64,000 nucleotides of DNA, taken from contig NC_051090.1 in assembly GCF_901709675.1 (NCBI RefSeq), forward strand, positions 3,829,342 through 3,893,341, in the 5' to 3' direction. Each line of letters starts with the position of its first letter. Positions within the stretch are counted from its first letter, which is position 1. Both the position numbers and the translations under genes were made by a program. Positions 56,134-64,000 of the stretch are shown here, piece by piece. The notes beneath the pieces were generated by a model, which did no database searches, was not told where the DNA came from, and saw only the letters and a program-made list of their open reading frames with translations. Source of the DNA: Syngnathus acus. Lineage: Eukaryota; Chordata; Actinopteri; Syngnathiformes; Syngnathidae.

Positions 56134-58240
56134 GACCAATAATGATTTGAAACCCAACCCAGACTAGAAACCCTACTTTGAAACCCTAACTTGAACTACT
56201 TTTGTCTGGAAGTGTGTACCCGGTCAAAGACAAAGTCAAGAGACGCTGACTAATTACTAGTACCATCCAGACACATCGCGGCCTTTTGCCCCATGGTAAA
56301 AAAAAAAAAAACCTGACTGATTTACGGTCACCTTCACCCGCTTTCACTGCACCCGTCAATGTGACCGTGACAAGGACGCCTCGGAGACAGACGACACGTT
56401 TGAATTGCAAAATCTTTGAGTGCAAATAACAGCGAAGGATGTCTGACACACTTCCTCTTGCTCATCCAGCGGAAAAAAAATAAATGTTTGATTGCTCACC
56501 GTAAAATGTTGCAACCTTGCCGACTTTGTGTTCATTGTTGTCCCGGGCAGACCATCTGCATGCAACGCCCCCCAACCCACTCACTGTATCGATCTGAGAT
56601 CGGCTTTCATGGCCTTCTCAGAGGGGGTAGGGCGCTGAGGACCACGATATGCCCATACAAGTGGAAGTAAGAAAGCAAGAGTTGCTTGTCTAATGTTTCA
56701 TAGGCCACCATCCTATTTGTAACCCTCATAAATCCAATAAGGGCTGATCTTAAAGTGGCACTGTCATAAATTGAGCCTCAAAAAAAAGTTTCCAAATCCT
56801 TTTGATCCACTGGTTCACCATTCTGTTTTTAACCCTTGGGGTTTGTATCTCAAATCATTGTCCCCCATTCAAATGAATGGAAATGCTATTAATTGATCCC
56901 AACTTCCCCCCAAAAAATAACATCAGGCAAAAACCAGATTGTGTAATTACGCTACATCCTGTAGTTACTTGGGCCTTTCTCTCCTTGAGTCCATTTGAGA
57001 CTTTTGAACAACCTCCAACTCTTCCTAGCTTGATTGTGCGCTCCTCACCCTCCTCTTCCTTCGCCTCCTTCTCCAGCCTGGCTTTGACTTCTTGATTGCC
57101 TCTGAAAGGCCATGTTGGAATAACCAGCAAGTCCAAACACATGCTGACAAGCTGCCAGCCACACTTTTTTGCACACACAAAACAACACAAACATACACTT
57201 ATGCCCCCCCCCTCAACAAAGTGTGCTAAAACAAAAACACACATTGCATGAGCGAGGTTGGGTGTTGGGGGGGGGTCCCCTCTCGCTTTGCAGAGGTAAA
57301 TGGAGTGGAACAGGTTAGCATTGCTGCCATACACTGTCCCACCTGTACAAACAGCGCTTGCTTTCACACACTTACACACACACACACACATACAGAGAAA
57401 AAAGCTCTCCATCTGGAGCGAGGCACCGCCGGGTTTTAATAGCTATCGATCATTCTCCCCGGTGACACACTCACACTCGCCGCCCTGTTACTGCCAGCTG
57501 AGGACTCACATGCACAACTCCACACACACACACACATGCGTGTTCATGTGCGTGGCTTACTGCCTTTGTTTTTTTATTTCATTTACATAATCAGGCCCAG
57601 ATGCACTCTGCCGGATTAAATGACACTGGGACAACAACTATATTAAAAACATCTTATTCCCTCGACGGGAAAAGCTGTCTTGTGTTACCTGTCGTCATGA
57701 AAATAATCATGCTGCGAGCAGTGATGAAGAGGAATGCACCAATGACATTTTTTTTTAATCATTGAATAGTTATTTTAAAGCTAAAAACAGAGGGGGGGGG
57801 CGTTAAGCAGAACCCAATGATGTCACGACCTGAGTGAGTTATAGCGCGCTGAAAGGCTCGGCAGCCAATCGATATTCCGACGTGATTCTGGCCAGTAAAT
57901 CCTCGATTTTGATTAGTCTGGGTAGTTAGCGACAATTAATCGCCAACACCAATAAAGTCTTTCGAGCTTTGACGTTTTATGGGACTTATTAATTAAAAAG
58001 AAGGAAGGGACCTCAATGAGCACGGAGAGCTTGTTGCTCTCTCGCGGTGAAGGACGGAACAATAAGACATTGCTCTTCCTCGTGTGTGTGTGTGTCTGTG
58101 TGTGTAGTGCATTTTATAATCAAACACAATGATTCCCGACTTTGGGCCATCACAGTAAATCTGCGAGGCAACCAGGGACATTTGTCATGTAGCCCTGGCT
58201 CAGCTTTTTCATTATAAAATGGCTGCAACCATCTTTTTAT
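56134..58240. other. Intergenic desert, part 14
   Basis: No gene is seen. A short piece of the degenerate GAAACCC minisatellite lies at 56145-56195. Complex sequence at 57560-57730 (with ATGAAAATAATCATGC, an octamer-like word) is a candidate conserved element. Confidence 0.3.
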
Positions 58241-58304
<64 letters not shown>

Positions 58305-58325
58305 TGTGGGTGTCTGCGTGTGTGT
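58241..58325. repeat. (TG)n microsatellite
   Basis: About 28 TG units followed by imperfect GGTGTGTG units. Confidence 0.95.
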
Positions 58326-58404
58326 ATTTTAAAATTCAAGGAAAGTCTGTAGGGCAGACAATGTGATGCAGGATAGGGAACAAAGAGGACAAACTGTGAA
58401 CGAA

Positions 58405-58610
58405 AGGTCGAAGTCAGGGTTTCAAAAATCGGGTTTAGGGTTTTGAAATAGGGTTTCGAGTTAATTCGGTTTTAAATTCAGAGGTTTCAAGCATTTGGGT
58501 TGCAAGTTTTTAAAATTTTAAAAGTTGGGTTTCACGGACGGTTATGGATTTCAAAGTAGGGTATTAAAGTCAGTGGTAAGGTTTTAAAATATGGTTTCAA
58601 GTCAAGTAAA
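58405..58610. repeat. Degenerate minisatellite, inverted copy
   Basis: Repeated GGGTTTCAA, GGGTTTTGAAA and GGTTTCAAG words; these are the reverse complement of the words at 54971-55260. Confidence 0.55.
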
Positions 58611-61180
58611 CTCTTTCTGTCTTAATACTGAAGAGTTTCACTGACTTTTCTGGTTTTTTTTTTCTTTTTAATTTCCAAGATGAAACTCCCACACTTATAA
58701 CCCCCCCCCCCAACACCTCGCCACCCCCGTTTTCCAAGCGCGGTGTTCCTGCTCAGCTGCATCCTGACCCGAGTGGACTCGCTCTGCAGCTTTTCCTCCC
58801 ATCGTGCCTCTCTCGCTCAACTCACTTTTTCATCCTGACCCTCCCTCCCTCGCTCGCCCCTTCCCTGCACTCTCCTTGCCTCCCTCCATCCTCATGATGA
58901 CTTTCCCCTCTGTATTGTCCTTCGTGCACGCCCCCCCCCCCACACACGCACACACACACTTTGTCTTTCACTTATCTCTCTCCTGCCTTTTTTTCTCCCT
59001 CGTTCCTCTCCCTCTCATCTTACTCCTATCAGTGGCTGTCAGGGCGGCCGGATTTCCCCCGTGATGGAAACAGGCTGTGGGCCGGCTCGTATTGTTTTTA
59101 AAAAAGTTCTCGCCGCCGAAATCTCAGATGCTAGTTGCTTTCTCTCACCGTGTGTGTGTATGTGTGTGTGTCGCCATGGTGACAGGATGAACCAGTGAAC
59201 CATAGAAAGGAGCAATAGGTCCTTAAAATAAAATCTTTTTTTTTTTACTTGTTCCAAAAGTAAGGAACAGACTCAACAAAGGGTCTCAATAGCAGAAGTT
59301 GTTTAATATCTCTTTAAAGCATTTGCACTTTCAAATGCGGTTAACCTATTTTTGCACTTACTATACAGGCTCCCCGAAAAGAAAAAAAGAAGTGTCGGAG
59401 TCCCCCGAGCTAATTTTACCCATGCACGTCCATGCCGTAAAAAAACATCTTTGGCATAGTACCATGTGGTAACTGTAACTTTAAACATGGCGGCCATTTG
59501 GAGGGATGAAACGCATAGTGAAGCGTTTAAGACCTCGCGGCATTAAACGCCGCTTGACTACATTGCAATGCGAATGGGGAACAAAAAAGAGGGAGTTAGT
59601 TCAAAGGAGATCATATAAGAAGTCTGAAATGACATCATCGCTCGCTTGCTTGTCGCGTATGTGGGCCACCACCGCACGACGACATCATTCCCTCATAAGC
59701 ATTTCATATGCAAAAAAAAAAGTCATGAATAGATGAATGAGGAGAAGTAGGGATGAATATTTACGAATATGCCACTAGAACAAAGAGCGGAAAAAGTCTT
59801 GTCCTCATTTTCAGAGGTGGGAGTAAGTCACATTGTCAACTCAAATATTGAAGCTTAGCTAAGTTGAGGCTTAGCTAAATTGAGATGTTAGCATAGCTTA
59901 CCTGTCTGCGGGGTTTAAGGTGACGGATGAAGTTACAGTCGTGTCTCCTGTTTGAGTTGCACACCAAGCACGTTCCCATTTTCTCTTTTTCTGATTTCAG
60001 CAAACAGAGAAAGACAAAAAGAAATATGAAAATGTTGATGATCAAATGTAAACGGGCAAGATTTGTCAAGTAAAGTCTCATGGTGCCAATTCAGTCAAGC
60101 GGTTTCAAATGTTTAGCCTAGCAAGTCTTGAAATTAGTACCTTAAATACGACGAAAGCCAAGTCATGTAATATTTCACTGACAAGACGATGAAACAAAAC
60201 CAACCCATTAGATCAGACTATACCCGACTTTATTGATTGCCACACTGTGACATTGTACAGCAGCGTGTAAAGACCGCCATTAAAAAAAAAAAATAATCAG
60301 ACAGCGGTGCTGTTTTTTCTTTTACGACCCGGTTCATCCTCCTTTCGGTGCCTCCCTGAGCCAGCCAGCGCCAGGGGACTGATTTACTCATCAAGCAAGG
60401 TGGTGGGGGAGGACATATTTAGATACGACGCGCTGAAGATAGTGACCGATAAGATGACCCAGACAGATGGAGTGGACGAGTTAACCTTCCGCCATTAAAC
60501 CAGCGCTGATTTCTGACAAAGGGCCAGGGGGACAATGGACTGCACTATACTAATTACACACTCTGACACGGATAATAGAAAATGTACTTGCACTTTACGG
60601 GCAGGGGCATATATCTGGGACTCTATTACTCCTAAACTAAAATGTACGTGGCTCCACGGACTAGACCAGGGCGGAGACTCTTTTCACTACTAGGAGTGAT
60701 AATAAATCTGTGGGGAAAAAATGGAATTTAAAAATCTAATAAATGTTTATTATTTCTATGTTATGGGCATTGCCCCAGTGTGTTCCTTCGGTTTCACGAT
60801 ATAGACAAAGAAAAAGTGTTTTATTTATTTTTTTCATCCCTTTGGTTCTTTCTTTTTTTGTCTGGTAATTGTGAAAAATGAACGGGGGTTTACAGTGCTT
60901 TGCAATACCACTTGTCGTTTTGGTTGCTTTTATTATCATTATTATTATCAACTATTATTGTTATTACTGGTCACCAGTCATTCGCAGGACGCATATTATA
61001 AATATGGCATATTAAAAGTGCGCATAACCCAAAAACGCGTGCATGTTGTTCTTGTCTGTTAGTTTAAACCAAGGATGCATAGTTTTGTGAAAACATAATT
61101 GAAAGAGTGGCGAATATTTAAAGTAGACACGAGAGGACCAGCCCACGTCCGCACTGAACGCAGGCTGTCCCGCCACTGAC
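58611..61180. other. Intergenic region upstream of jun
   Basis: No gene is seen. C-runs lie at 58701-58711 and 58931-58940. A complex block at about 60335-60600 (AGCCAGCCAGCG, GATAAGATGACC, GACAAAGGGCCAGGG) has GATA-like and other factor-like words and could be a jun enhancer. This is speculative. Confidence 0.3.
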
Positions 61181-61209
61181 AGTCGAAAGCGGGTAACTAG
61201 ATATTCAAA

Positions 61210-61485
61210 AACAATACGTCATCCCACAATGCACCGCGCAGGCGCTCTTCCATGCTATTACCTCATCCCACAATGCACCGCGAGACTCCGAATCTTCTGG
61301 GGCGGGTGCGGTGTGGGTTGTCTAGGTAACGCGGGGCGGTTCTTCCCCGAGACACGCCCTCCAGCCAATGGGAGAGCCCTATCGTGACATCATGGCTATT
61401 TTCGGAGAGGCAGCGGCGGCATAAGGATTGCCTCCACGCTGGAAGAAGACAGAATATATACACGAGCGCGCAAGGGGCAACTACC
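61210..61485 (+). promoter_or_regulatory. jun: jun promoter
   Basis: The elements follow the order known in the mammalian c-jun promoter. A distal jun2-type TRE (TTACCTCA, 61258-61265) is followed by a GC box (GGGGCGG, about 61333), a CCAAT box (61365-61369) and the proximal jun1 TRE/CRE-like TGACATCA (61385-61392). Directly after that comes CATGGCTATTTT, which matches the mammalian MEF2-site region but has CGG where mammals have TAG. An AATATATA TATA-like box lies at 61453-61460. Transcription probably starts near 61485. A 20-bp module containing TCATCCCACAATGCA occurs twice, at 61219-61238 and 61263-61282; its CCCACAATGCACCGCG part resembles a ZNF143/THAP11 site. Confidence 0.85.
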
Positions 61486-61700
61486 ACCGCACCGAGAAGC
61501 TGAGAAAAGTTGGACAAACACTCCTAACGGATTCTTCATTAAAATATTTGAATATACTTCTTAGAAGTTGACTGAAAGAACACCACTGTGATTAGTCAGT
61601 GTTGATTCGTGTGTGCGTGCTGAGAACGGTCTCGCTGGGACTTTTGGACGTCAGCTGGTTACCAGGAAGTCGTTTATTTGTATTTTTCGGTTTCACTTCT

Positions 61701-62660
61701 ATGTATACGAAGATGGAAACTACTTTCTACGACGACGGTGCTGGCTACGGATACAGCGGCTCCAAGGCGCTCAAGCACAACATGACGCTGAACCTGGCCG
61801 ACCCCGTCGGTAGCCTGAAGCCTCACCTACGGGCCAGGGCCGGCGATCTGCTCACTTCCCCGGACGTGGGCTTGTTGAAGCTGGCCTCCCCGGAGCTGGA
61901 GCGGCTCATCATTCAGTCGAGCAACGGGCTGATCACCACCACGCCGACACCGACGCAGTTCTTGTGCCCCAAGAACGTCACCGACGAGCAGGAAGGCTTC
62001 GCCGAGGGGTTCGTGCGCGCCCTGGCCGAGCTCCATCACCAACACATGCCCGGCGTGAGCGTCCCTTCGGCGGCGCCAGCGGCGTCCGTCGCCGGGGTGG
62101 CTGTGTACAGCGGCACCGTGCGCTCTGACTCGCCGGTTTACGAGGATTTAAACACGTTCCAGCCAGCTATCAGCACCGTGTCATCTCCGAGTTACACTTC
62201 CTCCGTCCCGAGTTACACCACCACAGCACTGAGCTACACTTCCACGGCCCCAAGCGCGTCCTTCCCGATTTACGCCCAGCCATCCTCCTCGACCTCTTCC
62301 TCCAGCTCCTCCTCCCATCTCCCGATGCTCTCCGCGCTCAAGGAAGAGCCGCAAACTGTGCCTGAGATGCCGGGTGAGACGCCTCCGCTGTCCCCCATTG
62401 ACATGGAGAACCAGGAGCGCATCAAGGCTGAGCGTAAGCGCCAGCGCAACCGCATCGCCGCCTCCAAGTGTCGCAAGAGGAAGTTGGAGCGCATCTCGCG
62501 GCTGGAGGATAAAGTGAAGAACCTCAAGTCTCAGAACTCTGAACTGGCGTCCACTGCCAACATGCTGCGGGAACAGGTGGCGCAACTCAAGCAAAAGGTG
62601 ATGAACCACGTCAACAGCGGCTGTCAGCTCATGTTGACGCAGCAACTCCAGACCTTTTGA
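61701..62660 (+). CDS. jun: Transcription factor Jun (c-Jun orthologue, AP-1 subunit)
   Basis: Basic leucine-zipper factor that dimerises with Fos, ATF or itself and binds TGAC/GTCA sites in the nucleus. Single exon, 319 residues (human 331). The start [12 protein letters not shown] aligns with the human [12 protein letters not shown] start; Met5, in a better context, may also be used. The delta/JNK-docking region lies at about 29-63, with phosphoacceptor Ser-Pro sites at Ser53 and Ser63 (human 63 and 73). Conserved [20 protein letters not shown] follows, then a species-variable Ser/Thr/Tyr-rich spacer (about 150-220) with SYTSS-like repeats and a Ser run. Next is [20 protein letters not shown]. 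The basic region (about 240-264) has [12 protein letters not shown], and zipper leucines are at 268, 275, 282, 289 and 296. It ends LTQQLQTF as in all c-Jun proteins. Fish often have two jun copies; which one this is cannot be decided here. Confidence 0.98.
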   Translation: MYTKMETTFYDDGAGYGYSGSKALKHNMTLNLADPVGSLKPHLRARAGDLLTSPDVGLLKLASPELERLIIQSSNGLITTTPTPTQFLCPKNVTDEQEGFAEGFVRALAELHHQHMPGVSVPSAAPAASVAGVAVYSGTVRSDSPVYEDLNTFQPAISTVSSPSYTSSVPSYTTTALSYTSTAPSASFPIYAQPSSSTSSSSSSSHLPMLSALKEEPQTVPEMPGETPPLSPIDMENQERIKAERKRQRNRIAASKCRKRKLERISRLEDKVKNLKSQNSELASTANMLREQVAQLKQKVMNHVNSGCQLMLTQQLQTF

Positions 62661-63260
62661 ACCGCCGAGAAGAAGACAAAACTTTTAAGTTGAACCAAAA
62701 AAAAAATCCTGCACCTAGTTTGGGATGACGCGGCGCCACAGCGTCCGGAAGGAACGATGGGCTGTGAAAAAAAAAAGTACCCCAGTGCCATGAGGTCAGT
62801 CCCAGAGTGGGATGATCTGGTCATGCCGGCGACAAAACAGAATTTGTTTTTCTGTTTGTGTCGTCAAACTGGACAAGACTTCTTTTTCTTGCTTTTCATG
62901 GATCAGTGGAGAATACATTCAGTATTAGAGCCGACTTGATATGAACCTGCAATGGACTTGTTTTCTTGCTGCAGCTCATCATCATTATTATTGGCCCAGC
63001 TCCTAAGCATCTGGACACACGTTCTGGGGAGGGGGACACATTGTCTGACTTCTTGAGTTACAACACAACTTTTTCTTTATTGTAAGAAGTTAGAAAGAAT
63101 ATTCAAGATTAACTTTGTTTAATGAGGTTTCACTCATTGCTATATGTATATAAGATCAACTTGGAGTACTTATGTTTACCATTTGTAATAAGTATCTTTT
63201 TTTTTATGTTTGAAAGTCATCAATATTTAAGAAGAAAATAAACTGTCTAAAATGAGTTCA
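62661..63260 (+). other. jun: jun 3' UTR and polyadenylation signal
   Basis: A/T-rich 3' UTR with several ATTT-type stretches, expected of an unstable immediate-early mRNA. AATAAA at 63237-63242 is followed by a GT-rich tract near 63280-63294. Confidence 0.75.
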
Positions 63261-64000
63261 TGGTCTCTCCCTGTTTTCTTGGTGTGGGTGTGTCATAGCA
63301 GAACAATAAGGCATGTTGTAACATGTTGCAAGAGCTGCAATATGCACTGTAGTACCTGCTAGTTAAATTCCATTAGTATAAGTATTGATCTATGGACGAG
63401 AGGAGATTTCTCTAAACTGGATTCGACTTCTTTTTCAAATCAGGCTGGGCTACCACGCCTGTAAAATCTAATATTGACAAAATTGGACTAGCCCCAGGAC
63501 TGGAATTCCTGCACTGTTTTGCAAATACAGAAAAAAAACTTCATGGGATGCATGTGAAATCAGTCATCATTTTCAAATTGAAATAGAAATATAACAGTGA
63601 GGATGGGAAACAATTATTAAGACACTAAAAGTTGACAAAAAAAAAAACACATATCACTTAATTTGACAATAAAGTTATTGGACTTTTTTGACACGTATCA
63701 AATGTTTGGTTAAATATAGTTAGCTCATAAAATGAATGTGTCCTATTAGTGTACAATTATTTATGAACAGTGGCTGAATAAGGCATTTAGTTTATCATGT
63801 GGTGGAAATCAAAGCGCCTGTGAACACACTTAAACACTAGAGGACGACACAGTCCCAGTAAAACAAGTCCTCTTGGGGTTATCTTCACATGATTCTACTA
63901 AACAGCATTTTATTACGTTACTTTCCATAGATTTAAATGTGCATCTAACATTTCGTTTGTCAATATAAACACATATTCTATTTATCTATTTTATCTATTT
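63261..64000. other. Downstream of jun, nothing recognised
   Basis: A/T-rich sequence without coding signal; only short A runs and no repeat I can name. Confidence 0.5.

Noticed and set aside
61599-61700. N-terminal extension of jun from 61599
   Set aside because: c-Jun proteins start at the M-x-x-K-METTF position; the extension lies in the 5' UTR.
62181-62645. 154-codon antisense frame within jun
   Set aside because: A shadow of the jun coding frame in G/C-rich sequence, with no independent evidence.

Overview
The window is nuclear DNA of a ray-finned (teleost) fish. The genes have short introns and vertebrate splice sites, their products are plainly vertebrate (prrc2c, FMOs, plpp6, prdx6, jun), there are many long (CA)n microsatellites, and there are small TIR transposons of the kind common in fish genomes. 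A percomorph is plausible, but the species cannot be told from the sequence alone. Exon boundaries below were read by hand from splice signals, reading frame and paralogue comparison.

Layout. 1-4620, minus strand: 5' end of prrc2c (11 coding exons, first 685 codons; the gene runs off the left edge), with its CpG-rich promoter near 4.3-4.6 kb. 6.1-20.4 kb, minus strand: four complete flavin-containing monooxygenase (FMO) genes in tandem, called A to D from left to right. A and D resemble each other in exon 2, B and C are a closer pair. 22.7-23.7 kb, minus: plpp6 (two coding exons). 24.0-26.0 kb, plus: prdx6 (five exons), head-to-head with plpp6 across a promoter of about 330 bp. 26.1-61.2 kb: a 35 kb stretch with no recognised protein gene. 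It holds one tRNA-Pro(CGG), many microsatellites, two small Tc1-type MITE-like copies, two hAT-like copies, a 300 bp tandem duplication, a degenerate minisatellite and a large (TTAG)n array. 61.2-63.3 kb, plus: single-exon jun with a recognisable c-jun promoter. The last 0.7 kb is unannotated.

Biology. The FMO cluster encodes membrane-anchored FAD/NADPH monooxygenases of the endoplasmic reticulum that oxidise soft nucleophiles such as amines and sulfides. prdx6 is a 1-Cys peroxiredoxin with a lipase-type motif, and plpp6 a lipid diphosphate phosphatase. jun is an immediate-early AP-1 factor, and the empty 35 kb upstream of it could be its regulatory landscape (inference).

Most interesting points: two apparent GC-AG introns (prrc2c and FMO-D), both required by the frame; a 12-nt shift of one intron in FMO-A; a separate exon for the membrane anchor of FMO-D, so that intron retention would remove the anchor; a duplicated 20-bp module in the jun promoter; and a cryptic TATA-plus-donor promoter candidate in the desert. 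I found no clearly novel multi-gene system.
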